The notes below the pieces were generated by a model. It did no database searches, was not told the origin of the DNA, and saw only the letters and a list, made by a program, of their open reading frames with translations. From positions 558,001 through 622,000 of the forward strand of contig NZ_AP025144.1 of the NCBI RefSeq assembly GCF_019977755.1: a DNA stretch of 64,000 nt, written 5' to 3'. The translations under genes and the position numbers were made by a program. This DNA is from Vibrio penaeicida (GTDB taxonomy: Bacteria > Pseudomonadota > Gammaproteobacteria > Enterobacterales > Vibrionaceae). Shown here in pieces: positions 39,192 through 47,355 of this stretch (positions within the stretch are counted from its first letter, which is position 1; each line of letters starts with the position of its first letter).

Positions 39192-39227
39192 ATTATACGT
39201 ACATAATTGCACATTCAATAGAGTGCA
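39192..39227 (-). promoter_or_regulatory. Candidate shosTA promoter and operator
   Basis: On the - strand TTGAAT (39218-39213) and TATAAT (39197-39192) are separated by 15 bases, 38 bases upstream of the shosT-like start. An inverted repeat TGCAC...GTGCA (39208-39212 and 39223-39227) straddles the -35 box, as a repressor site would. Confidence 0.5.
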
Positions 39228-39289
39228 TAAGTAAGATAAGCGAACTTCACAAAAATTAAGAAGCAGTGGACAGAACACAAAAACCAGCA

Positions 39290-39862
39290 TCACCTCTTAA
39301 GTTCGCGGTAACTATCAATATTCAATAAGACACTTCTATAATCTTGCCTTTCAAAATACTCACCTGCTAACTCGATCATTTTGTTCCAAATTGGCTCATC
39401 ACAAATTTCTCGCCCTTTCGTAAACTTAATGCTTGAGCTAACTAACCTTATAGAAACCCCAAGCAGTTCAGCGATTTCTACTTGTTTTGCACCAGCTTCC
39501 CAAGTGACCCTCATAGCCCAAGAACGCCAACGCATGTCTTCAAATTCAAGGGGGACTTGCCCTTTACCCACCTCAAATATAGACCCACCATTGGCAAAAT
39601 TAGACAAATTACCAACAACGAAATCCCAAACGTGCTTGTCCATATCATCGCGAAACTCTACCTGTTCTAGAAATTTAGAAACCAAAAGCATCGCTTGTTT
39701 TTTTGATGACGCACGAATTGGGGCTTGTGTTTTATCGAACTGTGAGCATGAATAGTCCTGTCCAAAGGACAACCACTTGATCATTTCATCAGCATCTAGG
39801 TCATGTAAATAATCAGGTAGCTCTACATCTTCCACTAGAAATTTCTCCCATGAAATCATCAA
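39290..39862 (-). CDS. HTH-type protein overlapping the integrase gene, unknown
   Basis: 190 residues, not recognised. A sigma-like or resolvase-like helix-turn-helix is visible near residues 128-150 (KQVEIAELLGVSIRLVSSSI). The 5' end overlaps the 3' end of the integrase gene by 50 bases, so it is cotranscribed with int. It could regulate the island (excision or cargo), but there is no direct evidence. Confidence 0.65.
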   Translation of the reverse strand: MMISWEKFLVEDVELPDYLHDLDADEMIKWLSFGQDYSCSQFDKTQAPIRASSKKQAMLLVSKFLEQVEFRDDMDKHVWDFVVGNLSNFANGGSIFEVGKGQVPLEFEDMRWRSWAMRVTWEAGAKQVEIAELLGVSIRLVSSSIKFTKGREICDEPIWNKMIELAGEYFERQDYRSVLLNIDSYRELKR

Positions 39863-40844
39863 TTAGTTTGTGCTTTTGACTGACACAAAGGTGGGCATAC
39901 CGCTGAGTCATTTGTATAGATTTATGTCCTAAAACTTCAGCAATCTGGATTAATGAAGCTCCATTCTTAGCAAGGATAGAAGCTGCTGTATGGCGTAAAT
40001 CATGAAATCGACAATCTTTGATTCCAGCCATTGAGATAGCCCTATACCAATGGATATCAAAGTTACGAAAGTAGTCATGCTGGTGACCTACTCTAGGAAA
40101 TACGTAATCTGCACTAGCACTTTGAAAACGAGATAGTTCGGCAACCACGTTGTCAGTTAGAGGTAGGATTCTCGGCTCCCCATTTTTTGTTTTTTTTACT
40201 AAAGCACGTCTATCTCGAATACTGATATCACTCCAACGTAGAGTTAAGATCTCTGTTCTTCGAGCGCCGGTAGTTATAGCCATCAACAAAAGCAGGTATA
40301 AACGGTCCCAACTAGAATCTTTAGCTATGCTTAGCAATCGCTCGACTTCCTTTTCTGTTAAAAACCGCGTCCGAGCATTGTTCTCTTTAAGCTGCTTTAC
40401 TTCCCTCGCAGGGTTGTGTGTACTGTCATATTCATCTGATAGGAATGCGTATACAGCACTTAGAGCTGCCTTATATCGATTAACTGTTGCGGGGGCCTTC
40501 CCTTCTTCAGACAGAGCTTTTAGAGCGGTTCTCACACATGACTTAGTAACTTGCCCAGTTTTCTTGCTGCCATAAAGTGAACACCACCAGTTTAATCGTT
40601 GCCCTATAGATTGGTCTTTACCTGTGTGGTAGCGGAGATACTCTTTACATGCCTCATCCAACGTCAAGTTAGACATTGCGTAGCTTGTTAGTAGGTTGGT
40701 TAGATCATCGTTAGTCAAAAGCTGTGCATGAAACTGCTCTGCTTCTTTCTTCTTGGTGAATACCTTGGAGATACGTTTACCATTGCGCATAATTTGCACT
40801 CGGTATCGTACGCCAGACTTTCTTTGAATTTTCTGGATTGCCAT
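39813..40844 (-). CDS. Tyrosine recombinase, integrase of island 1
   Basis: 343 residues. N-terminal arm-binding-like region (YRVQIMRNGKRISKVFTKKKEAEQF), SAM-like core-binding domain, and the catalytic domain with Arg in TGARRTEIL, HxLR-H in HDLRHTAAS, His/Lys in LGHKS and the Tyr nucleophile in MTQRYAHL. It sits 117 bases from the right attachment repeat, as integrases of tRNA-targeting islands do. A TTACACAC site is in that gap. Confidence 0.95.
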   Translation of the reverse strand: MAIQKIQRKSGVRYRVQIMRNGKRISKVFTKKKEAEQFHAQLLTNDDLTNLLTSYAMSNLTLDEACKEYLRYHTGKDQSIGQRLNWWCSLYGSKKTGQVTKSCVRTALKALSEEGKAPATVNRYKAALSAVYAFLSDEYDSTHNPAREVKQLKENNARTRFLTEKEVERLLSIAKDSSWDRLYLLLLMAITTGARRTEILTLRWSDISIRDRRALVKKTKNGEPRILPLTDNVVAELSRFQSASADYVFPRVGHQHDYFRNFDIHWYRAISMAGIKDCRFHDLRHTAASILAKNGASLIQIAEVLGHKSIQMTQRYAHLCVSQKHKLIDDFMGEISSGRCRAT

Positions 40845-40856
40845 TGCTGAAACCTA

Positions 40857-40864
40857 TTACACAC
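40857..40864. repeat. TTACACAC site beside the island 1 integrase
   Basis: One octamer, followed by a near match TTTTCACATG, between int and the right 56-bp repeat. It matches the paired sites at the left end. Confidence 0.45.
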
Positions 40865-40928
40865 GTTTTCACATGAAAAATTTCAACCGCAACACTTTGA
40901 GAGAGATTTTGCCGTACCCTAAATACGA

Positions 40929-40953
40929 CGAAAGCCCTGCTAAAGCAGAGCCT
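40929..40953 (-). terminator. Island-borne terminator after the tRNA-Leu 3' half
   Basis: On the - strand AAGGCTCTGC and GCAGGGCTTT form an imperfect stem right after the tRNA CCA end. It would have terminated the tRNA rebuilt by island 1. Confidence 0.55.
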
Positions 40954-40960
40954 TCTAAAA

Positions 40961-41016
40961 ATGGTACCGGTGGGCGGACTTGAACCGCCACGCCCGAAGG
41001 CAACGGATTTTGAATC
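40961..41016 (-). pseudogene. tRNA-Leu(CAA) 3' half, right copy
   Basis: Identical to 30589-30644. Joined to the 5' half at 48538-48578 it would give a full 85-base tRNA-Leu(CAA) with paired acceptor (GCCGGTG with CACCGGT, G-U at the end pair). Island 2 now separates the two halves by 7.5 kb, so no tRNA is made here. Confidence 0.92.
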
Positions 41017-41076
41017 GGTTCTCTATTGATTTTTAATTTACTTTTTCAACAGCTTAACCTAAATTAACCCTATTCT

Positions 41077-41098
41077 TATACAAGTTTTTATACAACTT
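41077..41098. repeat. ATACAA arm-type repeats, island 2 left end
   Basis: ATACAAG and ATACAAC follow each other with a TTTTT between them, just upstream of the integrase start. The same motif occurs twice near the right end (48443-48462). These pairs at both ends look like recombinase arm sites. Confidence 0.5.
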
Positions 41099-41110
41099 TA
41101 AGGGGTTTTT

Positions 41111-42469
41111 ATGTATGAGAGTCTAACAAAAGGCTTGGCAATTTACAGGCAAAATCATACTAAAAGTATCTATGTTCGACTAAGAGCCAATGGAATGGAA
41201 ATCAAGCGTTCTTTAAAGACCTCTGACATAGATGAAGCTAAAAGCAGAGCTTGGGCTTTAAAGTTTGAAACAGAGGGAAAGATCACCGCTGGGATTCCAC
41301 TATATGAAACAAAAGAGCTATCAATTAAGAAAGCCTTTGATATGGTCATTGCCGACTTGAACAATAAAAGAGTTCAACGCCCTACTTATAAAGACTACTG
41401 TTATGTCATTCAAAACTTCATCGTTCCATACTTCAAAAGAAAAACGATCTCAGAACTTACAACAAAAAATATTCGTCAATACTTTGAAAGTCTAGAACTT
41501 TCAGAAACACGATACAACATAAATAAAACTTGTTTTACTCGATTGCTTGATCTTCTTGAAGAAGAAGAGATTTTAAAAAGGTCAGATTTTCCAAGACTTC
41601 CAAAAAAAATCACAACTAAAAAAGCTGATGATAGAAATCCATTTGCACCAGATGATCTAGATATAATCCTTAAAGAATTAAAAGTATTCCATCAATCAGG
41701 CGCAAGAAACAAAATATCAATCGCTCATAAAAAAACACTATACCAATACTTTATTTTTCTTTTAGAAACTGGTGTTCGCACAGGTGAAGAAGTTTTCCAT
41801 TTAAAATTTAGTGATATTAAAAAAGGAAAAGAAAATCATTATGTTTATATTACCAAAGGAAAAACTGAAGAATATAATGGAAATGGTCGCAGAATCGCAT
41901 TAAGTGAAAAAGCTTTAAATGCAATAATTGAAATAGCAAAGATTCAAAACCCAGACAAAAAGATTACTGAAAAGAACTTTTTAAACATTGATAGATTAAT
42001 ATTAGAAAATGCAAATAATAAAATCCCTTGCTATTCAACTCTTTTTGGTAGTTTCAAAAAACATCTGCTCAAAAAAGGAATCGAGTTTAGAAATAAAAAT
42101 TATGTTCTTTATTCTTGCCGACACTCATTTATTACTACCAGATTAGCGTTAGGCGTTGATATCTATCTAGTGTCAAAATACGTTGGTAGTCGAGTTGAGA
42201 CAATCCAAGAATTCTATGATGATTATAGACTAAACAATCAACAGCATATTGACCAAATCACGCTAAGAGATCGAAATAAAGAGCGTTGGGACGAGTATCA
42301 CCGCATAATGGAAGAACAGAAGAAACTAGGAGTTAAAGTAGATGACGATATGCCTAACTTCTTAACAGAAGAAGAAGAGGAAGAACGTATCAGGCTTCAA
42401 GTTGAAGCGTATAATCTATCTCACCCACCAGAAAATGATGTGCCACCCCAACCGCCAGAAGAATGGTAG
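41111..42469 (+). CDS. Tyrosine recombinase, integrase of island 2
   Basis: 452 residues. N-terminal arm-binding-like part (YVRLRANGMEIKRSLKTSD), core-binding domain, and catalytic residues Arg in TGVRTGEEV, Arg-His in YSCRHSFITTR and Tyr in IQEFYDDY. The first His of the HxxR box is replaced by Tyr, a known variant in this wider family. A long acidic, Pro-rich C-terminal tail follows the catalytic Tyr. It lies 94 bases from the left core and is unrelated in detail to the island 1 integrase. Confidence 0.93.
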   Translation: MYESLTKGLAIYRQNHTKSIYVRLRANGMEIKRSLKTSDIDEAKSRAWALKFETEGKITAGIPLYETKELSIKKAFDMVIADLNNKRVQRPTYKDYCYVIQNFIVPYFKRKTISELTTKNIRQYFESLELSETRYNINKTCFTRLLDLLEEEEILKRSDFPRLPKKITTKKADDRNPFAPDDLDIILKELKVFHQSGARNKISIAHKKTLYQYFIFLLETGVRTGEEVFHLKFSDIKKGKENHYVYITKGKTEEYNGNGRRIALSEKALNAIIEIAKIQNPDKKITEKNFLNIDRLILENANNKIPCYSTLFGSFKKHLLKKGIEFRNKNYVLYSCRHSFITTRLALGVDIYLVSKYVGSRVETIQEFYDDYRLNNQQHIDQITLRDRNKERWDEYHRIMEEQKKLGVKVDDDMPNFLTEEEEEERIRLQVEAYNLSHPPENDVPPQPPEEW

Positions 42470-42475
42470 ACAAAA

Positions 42476-42512
42476 AGAAAGAGAAGATAAAAAACCATCT
42501 TCTCTTTCTTTT
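42476..42512. terminator. Terminator after the island 2 integrase
   Basis: AAAGAAAGAGAAGAT and ATCTTCTCTTTCTTT form a long perfect stem around an eight-base loop, followed by T-runs; it can serve both the integrase and the convergent 133-residue gene. Confidence 0.85.
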
Positions 42513-42535
42513 CGCCAGAATTTCAATTAACACCA

Positions 42536-42937
42536 TCAGTTTCTTACTTTTTTATTGTTAATGGTGTTCATATTTTTTATTTTTATAGATATAGCACTTT
42601 CTAGCTTATCAGCTTCGATTGGATTGTATTTTCTTAATTTTGATATAGCTAGTTTAACAATTTCAAGCCAAGATAACGTTTGTACATCATTAGATTTCGT
42701 ACTTTCTCTTAACTCATTTAACAGCTCTTGTTTTTCATCAATAAAACTATCAAGAGAAGTTTTCTTATTTGGATTAAACTTTTCAAAAACCCCTTTTTTA
42801 ACTATTGCTTTATTCAATTTTTCATTTGTATTTTCAAGCTCATTAGAAACATCATTTGATATTTCATTTTGTGTTTTTGCTTTTTCAACTGCCTTTTTTG
42901 CTGCATCTAAGTGTTTTTTATCTTTGTCCTTTTTCAT
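42536..42937 (-). CDS. Lys-rich coiled-coil protein, possible mobilization accessory
   Basis: 133 residues, highly charged and mostly helical (DAAKKAVEKAKTQNEISND...). Not recognised. It is the second gene of a two-gene operon (stop/start TAATG with the 47-residue gene) divergent from the MobV-like relaxase, the usual place of a MobC-type accessory protein; that role is inference from position. Confidence 0.6.
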   Translation of the reverse strand: MKKDKDKKHLDAAKKAVEKAKTQNEISNDVSNELENTNEKLNKAIVKKGVFEKFNPNKKTSLDSFIDEKQELLNELRESTKSNDVQTLSWLEIVKLAISKLRKYNPIEADKLESAISIKIKNMNTINNKKVRN

Positions 42938-43080
42938 TATTCAGGACTCCAATTTAAATCACTAAAAGTTTCGTCAATTTCTTCTTGTTCTCGACAGAGT
43001 CTACATAATTCCCTCCCTCGCTCTATGTCATTCCCACACATTCCACACGTATCTAAACCATCATCATAGTTATTCATCAT
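42937..43080 (-). CDS. 47-residue zinc-ribbon-like protein
   Basis: A short gene not seen at usual length cut-offs. The product has two CxxC pairs (TCGMCG and LCRLC, about 14 residues apart), as in a small zinc ribbon, and an acidic tail. AAAGGA precedes the ATG at good spacing, and its stop overlaps the next start as TAATG, so it is probably translated. Role unknown; DNA binding near the relaxase origin is possible. Confidence 0.65.
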   Translation of the reverse strand: MMNNYDDGLDTCGMCGNDIERGRELCRLCREQEEIDETFSDLNWSPE

Positions 43081-43340
43081 TTATTTTCCTTTCTATTATT
43101 TTACAATTCAACAAGGTGTTACACCTTAATTTGTCATACCACACTTTTGACATATTTCAATAGCGTGATAACAATTAAAAAGGTAAGAGACTTAAAAGTC
43201 GCTTACTAATAAAAACCCTTTTTAGTCTCCCCGCCACTTTTTCTTGCTACGCTGCGAATAAAGTGTCGTGTAGAAAAGGGTAAACTTTAAAAAAGTTTAA
43301 TCAAATATGGATAACCAACAAGCCAAAAGGAAAAATAAAA
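43081..43340. promoter_or_regulatory. Divergent mob region with inverted repeats, candidate oriT
   Basis: This gap between two divergent operons holds a perfect palindrome AAGGTGTTACACCTT (43113-43127), an imperfect 11-bp inverted repeat at 43183-43206 (GTAAGAGACTT / AAGTCGCTTAC), and a CACTTT...AAAGTG pair around 43231-43267. Such nested repeats beside a relaxase gene are typical of an origin of transfer and of divergent promoters. The nick site cannot be placed from sequence alone. Confidence 0.5.
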
Positions 43341-45044
43341 ATGGAAACATCAACAGTATTATTTAAAACAAAAAGATATCGTATTTGTGATAAAACAAAA
43401 TTAGCTAATTTAGTTAATCACATATTACGAAACTATAAACCTGACACGATACAATATAAAAGAGACTTTAACGCTGACGATACAAAACTAAATTTAGTTA
43501 TCGGTCCAGACTTTAAAGTTATAAAAAAAGGTGCTGACTGGTTTGATAAAGTTCAAACTGAAAGCCAATCATTAAAAGACACGCTTCAACAATCATTAAT
43601 TGAAGCTGATGAAATGGCTGAACAAAATATTTCATTATCACGACAACAAAAAGATATTACTTTAAAATCTATAACGTATTTTTCAAAATTAAAAAATTAC
43701 GATGAAAACGCTGAAAGTCATTTATTAGAAATCATGACGCAGTGTTTAGAAGTAAAAAACCAAAGTAAAAATAAAAAAGATTATTCTGTTATCGATCAAG
43801 AATCTTTAAAAACTGCATTAGACTTTTATCAAAATCCCCCAGAGAATTTTAAAATAAAAGGGCTTAATGCCAAGAAAAAGCATTTAACCCAGATACTCGA
43901 AACAGTCGATAAAATGCAAGTCCATAATGATCGCAGAACTACCGCTTCAACTCGTTCAATAGGTTTTGAAGATGTGCTGTTCAAAATCCCAAAGCATAAC
44001 GACAAGAGCCTAAAAGACGTTGATATGATCAAGATTATGAGGGATTGGAACAACAAGTATTTTGCAGATTTTGCCATTCTTGGCGGTGCTTTCCACAAAG
44101 ACGAAAGAACGAAGAAAGGCAATGCAGCAGATGACCATCTTCACTTAATCAGATCAGGCTTTAATCGCTTTACAAAGCGTTTTGATTTGCCTGACTATAC
44201 TCATCAGCTTGGTTTGAGATTAGCGCAGGAGCAAGGCATACCGTTCGAGCCTGACGGTAAGAAATACAACGAAACAAACGAAATTTTAAGAACGGTAGCG
44301 AGTGAAGCACTTCAAACAGAGTTCTATGAATTTGCAAATAAAAAATTGGCTAAATATGGCTATGAGTTCAGATTTGAAAAAAAGGAACTTACACCAGAAG
44401 AAAAGGAATTAAGAGCTTTTTTAAAAGAACAAAGCAATTTACCAAAATCCCAGAGAATGCAAAATCTTCATTCTTATATGGAAGAACAAGCTAAAAAAGA
44501 ACAACAAAACAGAAATAAACAAATCAAAGCTGCTAATAAAGCTATTGCAAAGAAAAAAGCTGTTGATACTGAAATTACAACTAAAAATGTAGAATTAGAA
44601 GAAATAAATGAAAATATAAATTCTTCAACTGATAAATTAGATAAGGTTAATGAGCAATTAGAAAACAATCAAAAATGGCTTTATAACATAATAAAATCTA
44701 ACGCAGTTCAAAAAAGAATTGAAATGATAAGAGAATTAACAAATCATTCTATGGAGTTTTATAAGTCAGTTAAAAGGTTTATTAAAGGGATTAATCAACA
44801 AAATGAGGAATATATACAAGATTTAGAAAAAGAAAATCCTGAATGGTATAAACAAGAGAAAACAAGATTAAAACTTGAAGAAGAGCTAAAACAAGAAAGA
44901 ATTAAAAATAGACATTATGGAAATGAATATATTGAAGAAGTAAGAAAAGAAATAAAGGAAGAGTCAAGACTGGAAATAATATTTGATGATAAACCCAAAC
45001 AGAAGAAAAATAAAAGATTTAGTTTTGGGAAAAGTAAAAGCTGA
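43341..45044 (+). CDS. MobV/Pre-like relaxase (putative)
   Basis: 567 residues. The centre has AILGGAFHKDERTKKGNAADDHLHLIR near residues 248-275 (HKDE then DHLHLI), which follows the HxDE...PHxH metal-binding pattern of MobV/Pre plasmid mobilization relaxases, with a short insertion. The C-terminal 200 residues are a Lys/Glu-rich coiled coil, as in that family. It would nick oriT and allow transfer by a helper conjugation system. Family assignment is by motif only. Confidence 0.6.
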   Translation: METSTVLFKTKRYRICDKTKLANLVNHILRNYKPDTIQYKRDFNADDTKLNLVIGPDFKVIKKGADWFDKVQTESQSLKDTLQQSLIEADEMAEQNISLSRQQKDITLKSITYFSKLKNYDENAESHLLEIMTQCLEVKNQSKNKKDYSVIDQESLKTALDFYQNPPENFKIKGLNAKKKHLTQILETVDKMQVHNDRRTTASTRSIGFEDVLFKIPKHNDKSLKDVDMIKIMRDWNNKYFADFAILGGAFHKDERTKKGNAADDHLHLIRSGFNRFTKRFDLPDYTHQLGLRLAQEQGIPFEPDGKKYNETNEILRTVASEALQTEFYEFANKKLAKYGYEFRFEKKELTPEEKELRAFLKEQSNLPKSQRMQNLHSYMEEQAKKEQQNRNKQIKAANKAIAKKKAVDTEITTKNVELEEINENINSSTDKLDKVNEQLENNQKWLYNIIKSNAVQKRIEMIRELTNHSMEFYKSVKRFIKGINQQNEEYIQDLEKENPEWYKQEKTRLKLEEELKQERIKNRHYGNEYIEEVRKEIKEESRLEIIFDDKPKQKKNKRFSFGKSKS

Positions 45045-45048
45045 TATA

Positions 45049-45789
45049 TCAGCTTTTAATAGAGCTATCAATTATTTCATCAAAATCAAAATCATCAACA
45101 GAAAATATTTCATCTATATAGTCATCACTTAAAACATTAGTTACTTTTTTATTATCAGAATATAAGCTTGTTTTACTATAAAAGAACTTATAATGTTCTT
45201 CTTCTCTTTTTTCATTTTGATTTTTTGGATGTTTATACTCAAACTCAACTTCAATATTTTTAAATGCTTTCTTTATTTTTGCAATTCTATTGTCTCTTCT
45301 TTTAATCCCATTAAGATCTAAAACTTTACATAAATAGTAGTAGTCAAAATATCCCTCTTTTTTTATCTCCGTAAGAACTGATAATTTTGAAGATCGAATG
45401 TCAGCAATAGATTTCAAATCAATTAGATTAATCTTTTCAAATCCATTATTTCTTAAATCATTTTTATATTTACTTGAAAGTTTGAAATGTATTTCATTCG
45501 CTATAACTTCAATATTATCAAAGAATGGACTTTGTAATTTATTAACAAATATTATTATTTTCTTTGCTGTCATATTATTTCTAGTAATAATACTATTTTC
45601 ACCAAGAAACCCTTTCACAGAAAAGTAATGTTCGCTTTCTTTTTTTGTTGTTCTATAAATCATAGTTGAGTATGCGAGTATTGTAACAAATAATTTAAAC
45701 TCAACATTGTTTTTAAAATCAAATAATGCGTAATGTAAAGGGTTTTTTCTATTCATAATTTCGTTTGGTATGGTTAGATATTCAATCAT
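45049..45789 (-). CDS. Plasmid replication initiator-like protein (Rep_3-like)
   Basis: 246 residues with two winged-helix-like halves. The segment DLKSIADIRSSKLSVLTEIKKEG...YYYLCKVLDLNGIKRRDNRIAKIKKAFKNIEVEFEY resembles the Rep_3/RepB pattern (surface for the helix LkSkyairLYe..., then a recognition helix and a final FxY). It starts about 210 bases from three 23-bp iterons, the natural binding sites of such initiators. The relaxase gene ends 4 bases before it on the other strand. Low-complexity acidic tail. Confidence 0.6.
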   Translation of the reverse strand: MIEYLTIPNEIMNRKNPLHYALFDFKNNVEFKLFVTILAYSTMIYRTTKKESEHYFSVKGFLGENSIITRNNMTAKKIIIFVNKLQSPFFDNIEVIANEIHFKLSSKYKNDLRNNGFEKINLIDLKSIADIRSSKLSVLTEIKKEGYFDYYYLCKVLDLNGIKRRDNRIAKIKKAFKNIEVEFEYKHPKNQNEKREEEHYKFFYSKTSLYSDNKKVTNVLSDDYIDEIFSVDDFDFDEIIDSSIKS

Positions 45790-45923
45790 TTATATTTCCT
45801 TTTTATAAGTTGTAGAACTTCCGAAATATTAATGATTATAATATTATTTCTAATGCAATATTGACTATTTTGCATTTGGATATATATTAAAAATTAATAC
45901 TTCTTGGCAGGGAAGTTTAATTT

Positions 45924-45954
45924 AAAAAGTCGCAATTTATATTGCGGCTTTTTT
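45924..45954 (+). terminator. Hairpin terminator between rep and iterons
   Basis: GTCGCAA and TTGCGGC pair around a six-base loop, followed by TTTTTTA on the + strand. It would stop + strand transcripts coming from the rep side before the iterons. Confidence 0.7.
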
Positions 45955-45998
45955 ATTTCTTAAATCTAGTAAATCACAATTCAATTCTTTGTCAAATT

Positions 45999-46065
45999 GT
46001 AACTAAGTATAGGGGGCAAAAGTAACTAAGCGTAGGGAGTAAATGTCACCAAGTGTAGTCCTATT
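45999..46065. repeat. Three 23-bp iterons
   Basis: GTAACTAAGTATAGGG (45999), GTAACTAAGCGTAGGG (46022) and GTCACCAAGTGTAG (46045) repeat at exactly 23-base steps, about two helical turns. This is the hallmark of theta-type plasmid origins bound by Rep_3-like initiators. Confidence 0.75.
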
Positions 46066-46343
46066 AATAAATTAATAATACAGACTTTATAATAAAGACT
46101 TTTTATATATGTGTAATTGGCATTGTTTTTATCTTTATGACGCAGTGGCGAAATATTCATTCTGATTTGCTAATGGAGCTTGCGGAATGAAGCGTTTAAA
46201 TATAAAAATTAAGGCAATTTTAAAAAAGTGTATCACTTAACATATCTAAACTAAATAAATGGCTAAAAATGGCATTCTCGATTATATAAACTGATATTAC
46301 TGCTTTATTAATCAAATCTTTGAACTATATTTTTTGCATACAT

Positions 46344-46372
46344 AAAAAAAAGCCCGATAATTCGAGCTTTAT
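46344..46372 (-). terminator. Terminator of the restriction-modification operon
   Basis: On the - strand AAAGCTCGAATTATCGGGCTTTTTTTT forms a stem with a run of eight T, about 45 bases after the methyltransferase stop. Confidence 0.8.
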
Positions 46373-46416
46373 TTAGTCAAAATGGATTTACAACTGATTT
46401 TTATTTGTTGTAAATA

Positions 46417-47355
46417 CTATGAAACCTTTTTTAAGGAAGTGGTTTTTAATATTGGTTCTAGTTTACGAGAAATTGCCCGAACAACTGGAACACACACACT
46501 ATTTCCAAATTGCTTGTAAGCTTGGACATCACTCACAACGATTTTATATGTATCAGGGAAACCTTGTAATCTAGCCGCTTCTCTAGGGGTGATTTTACGA
46601 GGGTTTTTATCTTCCCCTTGGTTTACTAATATCTCTGAACCATCTTTATAATATCGAGCTGATATAGTGTTTGTATGGGTTGAGTCGTGATCAACCATCC
46701 CATAACCAAAACCATTACCTTTTGTCTTATGTTCTCGTTTTCTTCTTTGATGCCCTTCCCAAAGACGATCCGAGATCGTATATTTCTCTGGCACATCATC
46801 TTGTAAAATGTCACCAACTCTTGTTTTTTCCATAGTTGGCTTAGGAAAATCAAAAGTTGCACCATTTTTCAAAGCAACAATATAGATGCGTTCTCTATTT
46901 TGAGGTCTACCAAAATCTTTAGCAGCTAGGATTTGGCTTGTTACTGTATAACCTAAATCTTCAAGAGTTTCTTTCATAACACGATAAGTTTTACCTTTGT
47001 CGTGTGTCTTTAGTCTTTTTACGTTCTCTAAAAGCACAACACTAGGCTGATGATGCTCTATGATCTTCGCTATGTAGAAAAACAGTGTTCCACGAGTATC
47101 ATCAAAACCTTTCTGTAACCCTGCTTGCGAAAATGGCTGACAAGGAAAACCTGCAAGTAACAAGTCAAACTTAGGGATTTCACTTGGTTCAATTAAAGTA
47201 ATATCGCCATTTGGTTCTTCACCAAAATTTGCTTGATATGTTTGCCTTGCAAACTTATCAATTTCAGAAGAAAAAACACACTCTCCACCAATTTCATCGA
47301 ATGGTAATCTGATACCACCAACGCCAGCGAATAGATCAATAAACTTAAAACTCAT
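46417..47355 (-). CDS. DNA cytosine-5 methyltransferase of island 2
   Basis: 312 residues with motif I DLFAGVGGIRLPF, catalytic Cys in GFPCQPFSQAG, LLENVKRL, QNRERIYIVAL, RLQGFP and FGNSVCVPVV. It is complete. Its ATG overlaps the endonuclease stop (TAATG), so it is translated after the nuclease. Partnering with an EcoRII-type nuclease suggests a CC(N/W)GG-like site; the exact site is not readable from the sequence. Confidence 0.92.
   Translation of the reverse strand: MSFKFIDLFAGVGGIRLPFDEIGGECVFSSEIDKFARQTYQANFGEEPNGDITLIEPSEIPKFDLLLAGFPCQPFSQAGLQKGFDDTRGTLFFYIAKIIEHHQPSVVLLENVKRLKTHDKGKTYRVMKETLEDLGYTVTSQILAAKDFGRPQNRERIYIVALKNGATFDFPKPTMEKTRVGDILQDDVPEKYTISDRLWEGHQRRKREHKTKGNGFGYGMVDHDSTHTNTISARYYKDGSEILVNQGEDKNPRKITPREAARLQGFPDTYKIVVSDVQAYKQFGNSVCVPVVRAISRKLEPILKTTSLKKVS

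Larger units (their letters stand above)
30645..41016. mobile_element. Island 1: tRNA-Leu integrated defence island
   Basis: About 10.4 kb flanked by 56-bp direct repeats of the tRNA-Leu 3' half (30589-30644 and 40961-41016). The integrase (39813-40844, -) lies next to the right repeat. Cargo: AlpA-like regulator, Gp2-like protein, small HTH-like gene, Panacea antitoxin with broken toxin, two IS copies, ShosTA-like pair and an HTH-type gene overlapping int. There are no capsid, tail or conjugation genes, so it is satellite-like or simply a genomic island. The right repeat would have rebuilt the tRNA until island 2 entered. Confidence 0.88.
45790..46416. other. Gene-free replication-origin-like region
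   Basis: About 630 bases between rep and the methyltransferase gene, without a convincing gene. It holds an AT-rich tract (45815-45900), a terminator-like hairpin (45924-45954), three 23-bp iterons (45999-46065), further AT-rich sequence that could be an unwinding element, and the methyltransferase terminator (46344-46372). Confidence 0.6.

Noticed and set aside
30645..41016. Island 1 as a full prophage
   Set aside because: There are no capsid, tail, terminase or lysis genes; the AlpA- and Gp2-like genes alone fit a satellite or genomic island.
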